A stretch of 64,000 nt of DNA from an uncultured Clostridium sp. (GTDB taxonomy: Bacteria > Bacillota > Clostridia > TANB77 > CAG-508). The stretch is from NCBI GenBank assembly GCA_946497695.1, contig CAMMLJ010000003.1, forward strand, positions 44,150 to 108,149. The letters run 5' to 3'. The number at the start of each line of letters is the position of its first letter. Within the stretch, counting starts at the first letter, position 1. Below the pieces are notes generated by a model. The model saw nothing but the letters and a program-made list of their open reading frames with translations, ran no database searches and had not been told where the DNA came from. The translations under genes were made by a program, and so were the position numbers. Positions 1-8,490 of the stretch are shown piece by piece.

Positions 1-47
1 TTTTCCTTAACTTCACATTCTTCATGATTATGACTACAACATGCCAT
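1..47 (-). CDS. Start of a His/Cys-rich heavy-metal transport protein (partial)
   Basis: The ATG at 47 lies 14 bases inside the end of the metal-sensor gene and is preceded by a strong GAGGAGG site about nine bases upstream. The visible N-terminus reads MACCSHNHEECEVKE. A cysteine/histidine-rich leader right behind a CadC-type repressor is typical of CadA/ZntA-type P-type ATPases, so a metal exporter is the likeliest product. The rest of the gene lies outside the window, so a cation diffusion facilitator or other metal protein cannot be excluded. Confidence 0.5.
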   Translation of the reverse strand, partial: MACCSHNHEECEVKE

Positions 48-414
48 GCTTTTCTTCCTCCTCTAAAATATGATCTAATGCCATTTGTATAATAAGTTCT
101 ATGTGCTCATCATCTAAACTATAAAAGATTTGTTTTCCTTCTCTTCTAAATTTTACTAATTTACTATTTCTTAAAAGCTGTAATTGATGAGAAACTTGTG
201 ATTGATTTAACCCTAGTAATTCGCATAAATCACACACACATAATTCTTCTTTTAATAAACTACAAATTATTTTTAATCTAGTTTCATCTGAAAATAGTTT
301 AAACATATTAGATAATTTTTGATATTCATTAGCCTTTGGTTCTAATGATTTAACATTGTTTATTTTATTTAAATGTGGACAGTTTTCTGCACACACTAAT
401 TTTTCTTCTTCCAT
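34..414 (-). CDS. ArsR/SmtB-family metal-sensing repressor, CadC-like
   Basis: A 126-residue winged-helix repressor that releases DNA on binding metal ions. It has both metal sites known in the family: N-terminal Cys8 and Cys12 with the Cys59-Val-Cys61 motif (the CadC alpha3N site), and Asp102, His104, His115 and Glu118, which match the spacing of the SmtB/CzrA alpha5 site. The recognition helix (about residues 66-82, LGLNQSQVSHQLQLL) is intact. The start has a GGAGGAGG site. It overlaps the downstream metal-transport gene, so the two form an operon, and inverted repeats at 432-471 are the probable self-operator. Cd/Pb/Zn response is inferred from the ligand set. Confidence 0.93.
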   Translation of the reverse strand: MEEEKLVCAENCPHLNKINNVKSLEPKANEYQKLSNMFKLFSDETRLKIICSLLKEELCVCDLCELLGLNQSQVSHQLQLLRNSKLVKFRREGKQIFYSLDDEHIELIIQMALDHILEEEEKHGML

Positions 415-431
415 TTTTACCTCCTCCTATA

Positions 432-471
432 TCATATGAACATCTTTTCATATGATTACTTGTTCATATGA
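432..471. promoter_or_regulatory. Probable operator of the ArsR/CadC-type repressor
   Basis: TCATATGAACA (432-442) and TGTTCATATGA (461-471) form a perfect 11-base inverted repeat, with a third half-site TTCATATGA at 448-456 between them. It sits directly upstream of the repressor start, where ArsR-family operators usually lie. Confidence 0.7.
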
Positions 472-478
472 TAAATCA

Positions 479-517
479 AAAAAAATAATCTGTCAAGATA
501 TAACAGATTATTTTTTT
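479..517 (-). terminator. Hairpin terminator of the rplS operon
   Basis: An A/T-flanked stem (AATCTGT / ACAGATT core) with a long T tract on either strand lies immediately after the rplS stop. It ends the translation operon and may also block read-through from the other side. Confidence 0.8.
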
Positions 518-519
518 AA

Positions 520-1083
520 TTATTCTTCATCTTTTTTTGTTTCTTCAGAAGCTTCTTCTTTAACTTCTTCTTTAACTGGCTCTTCAGTTTTTGGAGCTTC
601 TTCAGTTTTAACTTCTTCTACTGGTGTAGCTTCTGTTTCAACTGTTTTAGCTTCTTCTACTGGAGCTTCAACTTTTTCTTCTACTACTGGTTCTTCTTCT
701 ATAGCTGCTTTTACTGTAATTTCTTTATCTTCAATTCTTGCACCAATTTGTTCTTTAGTCTTAGCAGCTTTACCAACTCTGTCTCTTAAGTAGTATAATT
801 TAGCTCTTCTTGCTCTACCTACTCTTACTAATTCTACTTTTTCTACTAATGGTGAATGAATTAAGAATGTTTTTTCTACACCAACACCAGAAGCTATTCT
901 TCTAACTGTGAATGTAGCATTTAGTCCTCCACCTTGTTTTTTAATAATAATTCCTTCAAATACTTGGATTCTTTCTCTGTTTCCTTCTTTTATTCTTTGG
1001 TGAACTCTTACAGTATTTCCAACCTTAAGAACTGGTATCTTCTCTTTTAGATGCTCATGCTCTATTGATTTAATGATATCCAT
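520..1083 (-). CDS. rplS: 50S ribosomal protein L19 with long acidic tail
   Basis: Residues 1 to about 113 are a complete L19 ([48 protein letters not shown]), the large-subunit protein at the interface with the small subunit. The usual protein is about 115 residues, but this one continues to 187 with a low-complexity, Glu-, Val- and Pro-rich tail built from repeats such as VEEVKTEE and PVKEE. The ATG overlaps the trmD stop by one base, with a GGAGG site in the trmD end, so translation is coupled. The tail is in frame and ends at a normal stop before the operon terminator. Its role is unknown. Confidence 0.96.
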   Translation of the reverse strand: MDIIKSIEHEHLKEKIPVLKVGNTVRVHQRIKEGNRERIQVFEGIIIKKQGGGLNATFTVRRIASGVGVEKTFLIHSPLVEKVELVRVGRARRAKLYYLRDRVGKAAKTKEQIGARIEDKEITVKAAIEEEPVVEEKVEAPVEEAKTVETEATPVEEVKTEEAPKTEEPVKEEVKEEASEETKKDEE

Positions 1084-1817
1084 TATTTACTTCCTCCTTC
1101 TTTTAAATTTTTATATTCACTTAACATTTTTTGTTCTTTATCAGATAATTCAATTTCCTTTAATAAATCTGGTCTTTTTAAATATGTATTTATTATTGAC
1201 TGGTCTCTTCGCCATTCCTTAATATTTTCATGATGTCCAGAAAGCAATACTTCTGGAACTCTTTTACCTAAAAATACTTCTGGCCTAGTATATTGTGGAT
1301 ATTCTAGCAAACCATTTGTAAAAGATTCTTCTTGTACAGAATCCTCTTTTAAAACTCCTTCTACATATCTACTAACACTATCTATCAAAACCATTGCTGG
1401 TAGTTCCCCACCAGTTAATACATAATCACCTATCGAAATTTCCTCATCTACGATTTCATCAATTACTCTTTGGTCAATACCTTCATAATGTCCACAAAGT
1501 AATATGATATTTTCTTCTTTAGCTAAATCTTGTACCATTTGTTGATTTAAAGTCTTGCCCTGTGGTGACATATATATAACTTTAGCATTTGGTTCTTTAA
1601 CAAAACAATATGCATCATATACAACTGTTGGTTCCATAACCATTCCAGCACCACCACCATAAGGAGTATCATCTACTTTTTTATGCCTATTTTTAGAAAA
1701 ATCTCTAATATTTATTAAATTAATATCTATTAGTCCTTTTTCTTTGCCTCTCCCAATAATACTTTCATCTAATGCTGAAAACATTTCTGGAAAAAGAGTT
1801 AAAACATTAAATTTCAT
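1083..1817 (-). CDS. trmD: tRNA (guanine-N1)-methyltransferase TrmD
   Basis: Uses S-adenosylmethionine to methylate G37 next to the anticodon of several tRNAs, preventing +1 frameshifts. The 244-residue protein has the SPOUT knot motifs: [10 protein letters not shown] near residue 55, [13 protein letters not shown] near 107, and [10 protein letters not shown] near 128. The length is normal. It sits in the standard rimM-trmD-rplS order, eight bases after rimM, and overlaps rplS by one base. Confidence 0.97.
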   Translation of the reverse strand: MKFNVLTLFPEMFSALDESIIGRGKEKGLIDINLINIRDFSKNRHKKVDDTPYGGGAGMVMEPTVVYDAYCFVKEPNAKVIYMSPQGKTLNQQMVQDLAKEENIILLCGHYEGIDQRVIDEIVDEEISIGDYVLTGGELPAMVLIDSVSRYVEGVLKEDSVQEESFTNGLLEYPQYTRPEVFLGKRVPEVLLSGHHENIKEWRRDQSIINTYLKRPDLLKEIELSDKEQKMLSEYKNLKEGGSK

Positions 1818-1825
1818 TCTTCCTC

Positions 1826-2329
1826 CTATATTAAACCTGGAATAAGATTAATTATCATTTTCTTATTTTTTAAATCAACTTCTTTTACAACATCTGCTAT
1901 AGTGGGAATTAATATTTGTTTTCCGAGATTGTCTTTTACTACATATACATCATTACTACCAGTTGGAAATACGTCTTCTATTTTACCTAAATATTCATTT
2001 TTATCTGTATAAACATCAAGACCTATTAAATCTACAATATAATATGTATCTTCTCCTAAGTCTTCTTGACTTTCTTTTTCTGTTTTCAAATAAAAATTTC
2101 TATATTTTTCGGCTTCTTCTATAGAATCTATTCCCTCAAGTTTTAGTAAGACTTGATTTTTATTATATCTTACCTGTTCTATTTTGATTTTTTTAAGTTC
2201 ATTTTTTAATTGTATATATACATACTTTAAATCTTCAAATTTGCCAATATCATCTGTAAAAGGATTTACTTTTACAACACCTTTTAAACCATTTGTATTA
2301 ACAATTTGTCCAATCTCTATATATTCCAT
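1826..2329 (-). CDS. rimM: Ribosome maturation factor RimM
   Basis: Binds S19 and helps 30S head maturation. The N-terminal barrel is recognised by GQIVNTNGLKGVVKV (residues 7-21), and the C-terminal PRC-like barrel by YYIVDLIGLDVY and a GSNDVYVV segment followed by LIPTIADVV. The length of 167 residues is normal. It is co-transcribed between khpA and trmD. Confidence 0.96.
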   Translation of the reverse strand: MEYIEIGQIVNTNGLKGVVKVNPFTDDIGKFEDLKYVYIQLKNELKKIKIEQVRYNKNQVLLKLEGIDSIEEAEKYRNFYLKTEKESQEDLGEDTYYIVDLIGLDVYTDKNEYLGKIEDVFPTGSNDVYVVKDNLGKQILIPTIADVVKEVDLKNKKMIINLIPGLI

Positions 2330-2340
2330 ATTAACCCCTT

Positions 2341-2571
2341 TTAGTTAATGAATTCAATTGTAACTTTTTTGTTTTCTTTTGATGCTACAGATTTCATTAT
2401 AGCTCTAACTGCTCTTGCTACTCTACCTTGTTTTCCTATAACTTTACCCATATCATCTTCAGCAACTTTTACTTCGTATACAACTGATTTTTCACCATTT
2501 AATTCTTTTATAGATACTGCATCAGCATTATCTACTAAATTTTTTATCATTATTTCTAAAACTTCTTTCAT
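2341..2571 (-). CDS. khpA: KH-domain RNA-binding protein KhpA (YlqC)
   Basis: A 76-residue single KH domain with the GKQG loop (GKVIGKQGRVARAVRAIM, residues 42-59). In Gram-positive bacteria KhpA pairs with KhpB/Jag to bind RNA and influence cell elongation and division. The khpB partner is not in this window. It lies 18 bases after rpsP in the usual S16-KhpA-RimM order. Confidence 0.94.
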   Translation of the reverse strand: MKEVLEIMIKNLVDNADAVSIKELNGEKSVVYEVKVAEDDMGKVIGKQGRVARAVRAIMKSVASKENKKVTIEFIN

Positions 2572-2589
2572 TTGTTTATCCTCCTGTCA

Positions 2590-2829
2590 TTAATCCTTGT
2601 TTGCTAAGTCTATTAATTTTTTAACTGTATCTGTAGGTTTTGCTCCATTTTTAATCCATGTTGCAACAGCTTCTTTGTCTAAAACTATTGTTGATGGTTT
2701 TGTCATTGGGTCATATGTTCCTACTTTAGCTATAACTTTTCCATCTCTTGGACTTCTAGAGTCTGCTACTACTATATGATAAAAAGGTGCTTTTTTCTTT
2801 CCTTCTCTTTGTAGTCTTATTTTTACCAT
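2590..2829 (-). CDS. rpsP: 30S ribosomal protein S16
   Basis: A small-subunit assembly protein of 79 residues that begins with the characteristic [20 protein letters not shown] and contains DSRSPRDGK and GTYDP. The start has a GGAGG site. It is preceded by ffh, separated by 53 AT-rich bases. Confidence 0.97.
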   Translation of the reverse strand: MVKIRLQREGKKKAPFYHIVVADSRSPRDGKVIAKVGTYDPMTKPSTIVLDKEAVATWIKNGAKPTDTVKKLIDLANKD

Positions 2830-2882
2830 TTATTTCACCTCCTAAAAATCTAAGTAATCTATTATTAATTATTATTAATAAT

Positions 2883-4232
2883 CTACATTTTAAAATCTTT
2901 TAAGTCATTCATATTTAAGTTTTTCATCATGTTCCTCATTCCTTTACCTGACTTAATTTTTTTCATCATTTTTTGTGTTGTTTCGAATGAAGTCATGAAT
3001 CTATTAATTTCTTGTACTGATGTTCCACTACCATTTGCAATTCTTTTTCTTCTACTTGCATTTAAAAGTTTTGGATTTCTTCTTTCTCCAGTTGTCATTG
3101 AACAAATAATAGCTTCTATTTTATCAAATTCTTTATCATCTACTTTAATATTTTTTAGTTGATTCATTCCCGGAATCATTTTTAATAAAGATGAGAAAGA
3201 ACCCATTTTCTTTACTTGTCTTAGTTGTGCTAAATAATCATTTAAATCGAAACTTTGCTTTCTTAATTGTTCTTCCATTTTCTTAGCTTCTTCTTCGCTA
3301 AATGATTCTTCAGCTTTTTCTATTATAGAAAGTACATCTCCCATTCCTAAAATTCTTGATGCCATTCTGTCTGGATGGAATGGTTCTATGTCACTTAATT
3401 TTTCTCCTGTTGCTATATATTTTATTGGTTTGCCTGTTACTTTTTTTACTGATAATGCTGCACCACCACGTGTATCACCATCTAACTTAGTTAAGATTAT
3501 TCCATCTATTCCTACTTTTTCGTTAAATGTTGTTGCCACATTTACAGCATCTTGACCTGTCATACTATCTACTACTAATAAGATTTCTTGTGGTCTTACA
3601 TTTTGTTTTATATTTTGTAATTCTTGCATTAAGTCTTCATCTATTTGAAGTCTACCTGCAGTATCTAGTATTATTACATCATTTAGTTTTTTTATTGCTT
3701 CGTCTATTGATCTTTTAGCTATATTTACTACATTTTTAGAAGTTTCATCACTAAATACTGGAATGTTTAATTGTTTACCAACAACTTGAAGTTGTTTTAT
3801 AGCTGCTGGTCTGTATACATCACATGCAACCAATAGTGGTTTTTTTCCTTGTTTTCTTAACACATTTGCAAGCTTACCTGCTGTTGTTGTTTTACCAGAA
3901 CCTTGCAAACCTATTAACATTATTACAGTTGGAGCATTTGGTAAAAATGTAATTTTACTTTCTGTTCCTCCTAATAGTTCTACTAATTCGTCTTTAACTA
4001 TTTTTATAACTTGTTGGCCAGGCGTTAAAGATTTTAAAACATCTTGACCTAAAGCTTTTTCTTGGATTACAGCTATAAATTCTTTTACTATTTTATAGTT
4101 AACATCTGCCTCTAGTAATGCAAGCTTAACTTCTCTTAACATATCTTTTAAATCAGCTTCTGTAACCCTTACTTTTCCTTTAAATTTATTTGTTATACTT
4201 TGTAATTTAGAAGATAATCCTTCGAAAGCCAT
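2883..4232 (-). CDS. ffh: Signal recognition particle protein Ffh (SRP54)
   Basis: The GTPase that binds signal peptides with 4.5S RNA and delivers ribosomes to FtsY. The 449 residues show the N domain, the G domain with GLQGSGKTTTAGKLA (about 108), DTAGR (about 190) and TKLDGD (about 248), and a methionine-rich M domain ending in MRNMMKNLNMNDLKDF. The length is normal. YlxM is encoded 15 bases upstream, and the pair is conserved in Bacillota. Confidence 0.98.
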   Translation of the reverse strand: MAFEGLSSKLQSITNKFKGKVRVTEADLKDMLREVKLALLEADVNYKIVKEFIAVIQEKALGQDVLKSLTPGQQVIKIVKDELVELLGGTESKITFLPNAPTVIMLIGLQGSGKTTTAGKLANVLRKQGKKPLLVACDVYRPAAIKQLQVVGKQLNIPVFSDETSKNVVNIAKRSIDEAIKKLNDVIILDTAGRLQIDEDLMQELQNIKQNVRPQEILLVVDSMTGQDAVNVATTFNEKVGIDGIILTKLDGDTRGGAALSVKKVTGKPIKYIATGEKLSDIEPFHPDRMASRILGMGDVLSIIEKAEESFSEEEAKKMEEQLRKQSFDLNDYLAQLRQVKKMGSFSSLLKMIPGMNQLKNIKVDDKEFDKIEAIICSMTTGERRNPKLLNASRRKRIANGSGTSVQEINRFMTSFETTQKMMKKIKSGKGMRNMMKNLNMNDLKDFKM

Positions 4233-4247
4233 TATTTTCTCCTTACC

Positions 4248-4583
4248 TTAAATTAATTTTTTTAAGTCTTTTTTTATTGATTCTAGTGTTTTCTTATCTT
4301 TTATATTTAAACTATCTAATCTAGAAATAATACTATTAACTAGTTCTTCTTGTTTTTGCATTTTCTTCATAAGACCTAATTTGTTTTCTAAATCATATAA
4401 TTTTGTTTCCCCACTTTTTATATTATCTCTTACTGCTTGCCTTGTAATATTATAATTTTCTGCAATTTCTGATAAAGAAAAATCATTGTTATAATATTCA
4501 TCTAATATCTCGAATTGTTTTTCAGTTAAAGTATTTTTATAAATCTGAGATAATATACTTATTTCTATGTTTTTTTCCATCAT
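4248..4583 (-). CDS. ylxM: YlxM, UPF0122 helix-turn-helix SRP-associated protein
   Basis: A 111-residue protein with a sigma-70-region-4-like helix-turn-helix (SLSEIAENYNITRQAVRDNIK, about 36-56) followed by a coiled tail. YlxM proteins are encoded next to ffh and have been shown in streptococci to modulate SRP GTPase activity. It could start at 4583 or at the second Met at 4580. A perfect inverted repeat lies in its promoter region (4615-4635). Confidence 0.93.
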   Translation of the reverse strand: MMEKNIEISILSQIYKNTLTEKQFEILDEYYNNDFSLSEIAENYNITRQAVRDNIKSGETKLYDLENKLGLMKKMQKQEELVNSIISRLDSLNIKDKKTLESIKKDLKKLI

Positions 4584-4607
4584 TACACCTTCTCTTTTTG
4601 TAATGCT

Positions 4608-4641
4608 ATTATACTTTACACTATTTTAGTGTAAATGTCAA
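4608..4641 (-). promoter_or_regulatory. Promoter region of ylxM operon with perfect inverted repeat
   Basis: On the minus strand TTGACA (4641-4636) is followed directly by TTTACACTA-AAA-TAGTGTAAA (4635-4615) and then TATAAT (4613-4608). The two boxes are 22 bases apart, too far for ordinary sigma-A spacing, so either ATTTAC serves as the -35 box or an activator bends the DNA. The 9-3-9 palindrome looks like a repressor or activator site. Confidence 0.5.
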
Positions 4642-4657
4642 GAGCTTTACAGCAAAA

Positions 4658-4718
4658 AAATCGGGATTTAAGGAACGTCCCCAAAATCCCGATTTGGAAA
4701 AAACGTCCTCAAAACCCC
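4658..4718. repeat. REP-like dispersed element, copy A
   Basis: AAATCGGGATTT and AAATCCCGATTT form an inverted pair around AAGGAACGTCCCC, followed by a decayed partial unit with AACGTCCTC. It lies just 3' of the DUF4363 gene stop and upstream of the ylxM promoter. The same core recurs at six other loci in the window. Confidence 0.8.
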
Positions 4719-4725
4719 AAAATTT

Positions 4726-5115
4726 CTAAAACAAATTCCTTATTAATAAACTTTCTTTATCTTCTATATGATTTATCACATACACACAGTCATCAAGTTG
4801 TGGTACAGCTTGGTTATATTCTTCTACATCTATATTTCCTTTAATTAATGTTAGTTGTCTTGCTACTTTTTCTAATTCGTTATGTTCTATATAACAAGAT
4901 AACAGGTTTAATTTTGAATTCCATTCTTGTTCTACTTTTGTTATTTCGTCATTTATTTTATTTACATCTTTATCTTCTTTTAACATTTCATTTCTTAAAT
5001 TTCCTAAACTGTCATTTATACTAAAAAAAACTTTTTTAGTATAATTATTACTTAGTAAATCCATACTAATTATTAAAATAACTACTAAAATGCACACAAT
5101 AATCTCTTTATACAT
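4726..5115 (-). CDS. DUF4363-like membrane-anchored protein
   Basis: I place the start at the ATG at 5115 (MYKEIIVC), with AAAGGA nine bases upstream, giving 129 residues; the frame is open further upstream but overlaps the DUF421 gene. One N-terminal hydrophobic segment (about 4-22) is followed by a helical outer domain with alternating charged residues. DUF4363 proteins are typically encoded right after a DUF421/YetF gene, as here, where the two overlap by eight bases. The molecular function is not established. Confidence 0.75.
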   Translation of the reverse strand: MYKEIIVCILVVILIISMDLLSNNYTKKVFFSINDSLGNLRNEMLKEDKDVNKINDEITKVEQEWNSKLNLLSCYIEHNELEKVARQLTLIKGNIDVEEYNQAVPQLDDCVYVINHIEDKESLLIRNLF

Positions 5116-5794
5116 TTTTGTTTTTCCTTTCTTTTGCTTGGCAGAAAAATTGCCCTTCTCCATCTATTGTTACTACCAAAGCATCTTTAGATTTTATTTT
5201 GAATTTAGCCACTTGTTTTTCTAACCATTTTTCATCTTTTCCTAATTTTCTTAAATTTTCTTTCATAATTACACCATCTATAACTAAATCATAAGAAATT
5301 CCTTCATATTCAGGTTCTAAATTAAAATCTTTTACTACCACATTTCTCTTTTCTGCTTTTGGAATAACAGTTATTTGCCCACTTGTTTCTAATATTGCAT
5401 ACTCTACATCTCCAATATTAAAAATGTTGTTTGAACGTAATCTTTCTTCTAATTCATTTATAGTAAACCTTTCTTTTTTTAATATTTTTTCATCAATTCT
5501 TCCTCTGTAAATTAAAATAGATGGTTTACCACATATTATCTCTCTAAATTTCAGACTTTTCATATTAAGAACCGAAATTATCAAATGCATTACAAGTAAA
5601 CCTAAAATAGGAATCAAACCATTTAATATAGGTATTCCAACATCAGACATAGGAATTGACGCTAAATCTGCAATCATTATAGAAATAGCAAGTTCAAATG
5701 GCTGTAATTGTCCTATTTCACGTTTTCCCATTAACCTCATAACTAATAAAACAAATATGTATATAATTATGGCTCTAAAAAAATTTGATAACAT
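5108..5794 (-). CDS. DUF421/YetF-family membrane protein
   Basis: 228 residues with three N-terminal membrane spans, then the family signature MGKREIGQLQPFELAISIMIADLASIPM and the two cytosolic YetF domains. Family members in Bacillus (YetF, YdfS, YrbG and others) are linked to spore or envelope stress, but the biochemical role is unclear. It is the first gene of a two-gene unit with the DUF4363-like protein. Confidence 0.9.
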   Translation of the reverse strand: MLSNFFRAIIIYIFVLLVMRLMGKREIGQLQPFELAISIMIADLASIPMSDVGIPILNGLIPILGLLVMHLIISVLNMKSLKFREIICGKPSILIYRGRIDEKILKKERFTINELEERLRSNNIFNIGDVEYAILETSGQITVIPKAEKRNVVVKDFNLEPEYEGISYDLVIDGVIMKENLRKLGKDEKWLEKQVAKFKIKSKDALVVTIDGEGQFFCQAKERKNKNV

Positions 5795-5918
5795 AATATC
5801 ACCTACTTAGATTTTCAATTTTATTATGCCATTTTTTATTTTTTTTATACATTTTGAATAATTATTTAACTTGTGTAAATAATACTATTATGAAACCAAT
5901 TTAAGGAGGTTTTATATT

Positions 5919-6296
5919 ATGGCTGATAGTCAAATGAATGTAAAAGGAAATTCAACAACAAGTACCATGGGACAAATACTATGGAGATTAGTAACATCTG
6001 CTGTAGTTCTAGCTATAACTGCTTTTTTCACTCCTGGTTTCTCTATTAATAATCTTTGGACATTAGCTATTGCTGCTATAGTTCTTTCTATTATGGACTA
6101 TATAATTACTAAATTTACTGGTTTACATGCTAGTAGCTTTGGTAGAGGTATTGTCGGTTTCGCACTTGCAGTAGCCACTTTATATGCTACACAATTTTTC
6201 GTTGCAGGTTATACAATATCTTGGATGGCAGCAATAATTGGTGCTTTAATTTATGGAGTTGTAGATTATTTTATTCCAGGTACTCAAAGTGTATAA
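5919..6296 (+). CDS. Small four-span membrane protein, phage-holin-superfamily-IV-like
   Basis: 125 residues: a polar N-terminus of about 20 residues, then four hydrophobic segments (about 23-40, 46-64, 74-92 and 100-118), with the signature AITAFFTPGFSINNLWTLAIAAIVLSIMDY cut by short loops. The pattern resembles the YvlD/holin IV and DUF2512 groups. It has a clear AAGGAGG site and is transcribed alone, away from the DUF421 gene, with a strong terminator after it. I cannot tell which of the two families it belongs to, and no lytic function is implied. Confidence 0.6.
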   Translation: MADSQMNVKGNSTTSTMGQILWRLVTSAVVLAITAFFTPGFSINNLWTLAIAAIVLSIMDYIITKFTGLHASSFGRGIVGFALAVATLYATQFFVAGYTISWMAAIIGALIYGVVDYFIPGTQSV

Positions 6297-6343
6297 TTCT
6301 AGGATAATTTAATTTAGCATATATTCTGGCAATTATATTTAGA

Positions 6344-6386
6344 GCAAAAAAGAACAAGGTATCATCCTTGCTCTTTTTTGCTTTTT
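6344..6386. terminator. Bidirectional hairpin terminator
   Basis: GCAAAAAAGAACAAGG and CCTTGCTCTTTTTTGC form a 16-base, nearly perfect stem with T tracts both ways. It lies between the convergent holin-like gene and the beta-helix gene. Confidence 0.85.
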
Positions 6387-6413
6387 CCTCCAAGTATTAA
6401 TTAACTTATAAAT

Positions 6414-7082
6414 TTAATCTATTTTTTCTACTATCTCATTTTTATTTTTGTATATAGAATGTTCTGAAATTACTCCCCTTACCGAAGAAAGTGGATATAT
6501 ATTTGTATGTTTTCCTACTATAGTTCCTGGATTTAATATAGAACCACATCCAACTTCTACTTCGTCACCTACCATTGCACCAAATTTTTTTAAACCTGTC
6601 TTAATTTGCTCTTTGCCTTTTTTTACAATTACTAATTTTTTATCTGATTTAACATTAGAAGTAATTGAACCTGCTCCCATATGTGCTTTATAGCCTAATA
6701 TAGAATCACCAACATAGTTATAATGTGGAACTTGTACTTTATTAAATAATATTACACCTTTTAGCTCTGTCGAGTTACCTACTACTGCACCTTCTCCAAC
6801 AATAACTTTTCCTCTAATAAATGCACAATGTCTTACTTCTGCATTATTACCAATTATTGTAGGACCTGCAATATATGCTGTTGGTGCTACTTTAGCACTT
6901 TTAGCAATCCAAATATTTTCTCCTTTTTGCTCATACTCATCTTTTGGTAAGGTTTTACCTAAATTTATAATAAATTCTTCTAGCTTTGGTAAAACTTCCC
7001 ATGGATAAGTAACACCTTCAAAAATATCCTTGGCGATAGTTTCATCTAAATTATATAAATTTTCTACTTTACACTCTTCCAT
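6414..7082 (-). CDS. Left-handed beta-helix (hexapeptide repeat) nucleotidyl/acyltransferase-like protein
   Basis: The ATG at 7082 has GGAGG six bases upstream and overlaps the preceding gene by 14 bases; it gives 222 residues. After about 50 helical residues come hexapeptide turns (IWIAKSAKVAPTAYIAG, TIIGNNAEVRH, VIVGEGAVVGNS, and later VEVGCGSILNPGTIVG), the fold of the GlmU C-terminal acetyltransferase domain. Coupling to a UDP-sugar pyrophosphorylase suggests that the pair acts on the same sugar nucleotide, as a split arrangement analogous to GlmU. The catalytic acyl-transfer residues were not identified with certainty. Confidence 0.82.
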   Translation of the reverse strand: MEECKVENLYNLDETIAKDIFEGVTYPWEVLPKLEEFIINLGKTLPKDEYEQKGENIWIAKSAKVAPTAYIAGPTIIGNNAEVRHCAFIRGKVIVGEGAVVGNSTELKGVILFNKVQVPHYNYVGDSILGYKAHMGAGSITSNVKSDKKLVIVKKGKEQIKTGLKKFGAMVGDEVEVGCGSILNPGTIVGKHTNIYPLSSVRGVISEHSIYKNKNEIVEKID

Positions 7083-8322
7083 TTTGTTTCCTCCAATAAT
7101 CATTATATAGCTTACTTGCTGTAGCAGGACTGTCTACTCCTTCTCTATTTTTTACTGGTGCAAAATCCTCTTCTCTTTTTCCTCTTACAATAGAAATCTG
7201 ATTAAAAAACTCGAATGAATCAAATATAAAATATTCAAATTTATATGCATTTGGTTTTTCTGGCTCTATCATTTTTCCATTTTTGTCCATGTAACTATAT
7301 TTTTTGTACGCCTTATGATACTGCAAATCTTTTAAACTTATTTTTTCTAGTGCTTTTAAACTAAATAAATTACACATTACATGTGATTCCCCAAATAGGA
7401 TATCACCATTTTCGTCTTTTGCCTCTATCATGTCTTCTGGAAGTTCTGAATATTCGATAACTTTAACTTTTCCATCTTGAATGCATAAAGAACCTATTCT
7501 TTCTCTTGGTGTATTTTTGAATATGGATCTTGTTGCGATTTCTGATTTTTCTTTAATTGCTACTCCCATTAGTAATGTATCTACCATTTTTAATAAAACA
7601 TTATCTATAGAACCTATGTATATCCATTCAATTCCTTTTTCCTTCATATCATCTAGTACACCTTTCATGTACATAGATTTAAATATACTTCCATTACCAT
7701 CTGATGCTTTCTTAATGTTGTAATCTTCATCTAACATTATTTGTCCATCTTCTGTTATTAATGGTAATTCACCTTGTTCGAAAAAACCTACATATTCTTT
7801 ATTATATCCAAAATAATTATGTTCTTCCATAAAATCTACTATTTCTTGATTGTTTTCGTGACTTGTCATAATATACCATGGAATTATAGTATTATATTGT
7901 TTATTTGCTCTTTGTAAAGTTTCTACTATTATCTCGAATAGATACTTTGGCTTTGGCTCTACATCTATTTTAAAAGTTCCCTTTGCTCCTTTATAGCCTA
8001 ATCTTGTTCCTTGACCTCCAGACATTGTTGCTACTGCAAATTTTTTATTTCTTACAATATCTGCTCCTATCTCTTCGTAAGCTTCTCTTTCTTCTTTAGA
8101 TATTTTATCTGGATTTAATGATTTTATTGGTTTTAATTCACCAACATTTACTTCGGCTTCTTTTTTTATATTGTTATATAATTCTTTTAATTGCGGAAAA
8201 TTAATATCTTTTAATTGTTCTATTATCTTATTCTTTGTTGTTTTATCTACATTTTCTAATATCTCTAAAGTTCTAGTCTGATTATATTTTTTTAAATTTT
8301 CTATTACTTTCTCATCCCTCAT
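7069..8322 (-). CDS. UDPGP-family UTP:sugar-1-phosphate uridylyltransferase (eukaryotic UAP1-like)
   Basis: The ATG at 8322 has GGAGG six bases upstream and gives 417 residues. The nucleotide-binding loop SGGQGTRLG (101-109) and KPKYLFEI are those of eukaryote-type UDP-N-acetylglucosamine/UDP-glucose pyrophosphorylases, with a helical N-terminal domain before them and KFEYFIFDSFEF near residue 350. It is not the usual bacterial GalU or GlmU type. The reaction is UTP plus sugar-1-phosphate to UDP-sugar; the natural sugar is uncertain. It is translationally coupled to the beta-helix gene downstream. Confidence 0.88.
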   Translation of the reverse strand: MRDEKVIENLKKYNQTRTLEILENVDKTTKNKIIEQLKDINFPQLKELYNNIKKEAEVNVGELKPIKSLNPDKISKEEREAYEEIGADIVRNKKFAVATMSGGQGTRLGYKGAKGTFKIDVEPKPKYLFEIIVETLQRANKQYNTIIPWYIMTSHENNQEIVDFMEEHNYFGYNKEYVGFFEQGELPLITEDGQIMLDEDYNIKKASDGNGSIFKSMYMKGVLDDMKEKGIEWIYIGSIDNVLLKMVDTLLMGVAIKEKSEIATRSIFKNTPRERIGSLCIQDGKVKVIEYSELPEDMIEAKDENGDILFGESHVMCNLFSLKALEKISLKDLQYHKAYKKYSYMDKNGKMIEPEKPNAYKFEYFIFDSFEFFNQISIVRGKREEDFAPVKNREGVDSPATASKLYNDYWRKQNGRV

Positions 8323-8411
8323 ATTAAACCTCCGATTCACCGTTTTATTTTATCATATGCTTCCTTATTTTGCAATGTTTATAAATTCACTCTTATTTTT
8401 TACTTTTTATG

Positions 8412-8440
8412 GAATATCTTTACAAAACTACTAATATACT
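8412..8440 (+). promoter_or_regulatory. Possible SigE-type promoter of spoIVA
   Basis: GAATAT at 8412-8417 and AATATACT at 8433-8440, 15 bases apart, resemble the mother-cell SigE boxes. spoIVA is under SigE control in Bacillus, so this is a reasonable assignment from family knowledge plus sequence. Confidence 0.4.
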
Positions 8441-8490
8441 TAACTAAAGTAACTTAGTACAAACATTTTCTATGAGGAGGTATTTTATAA

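Noticed and set aside
452..793. Plus-strand open frame rich in Ser/Thr
   Set aside because: It is the antisense shadow of the Glu-rich L19 tail; codon bias of GAA/GAG on the other strand creates it.
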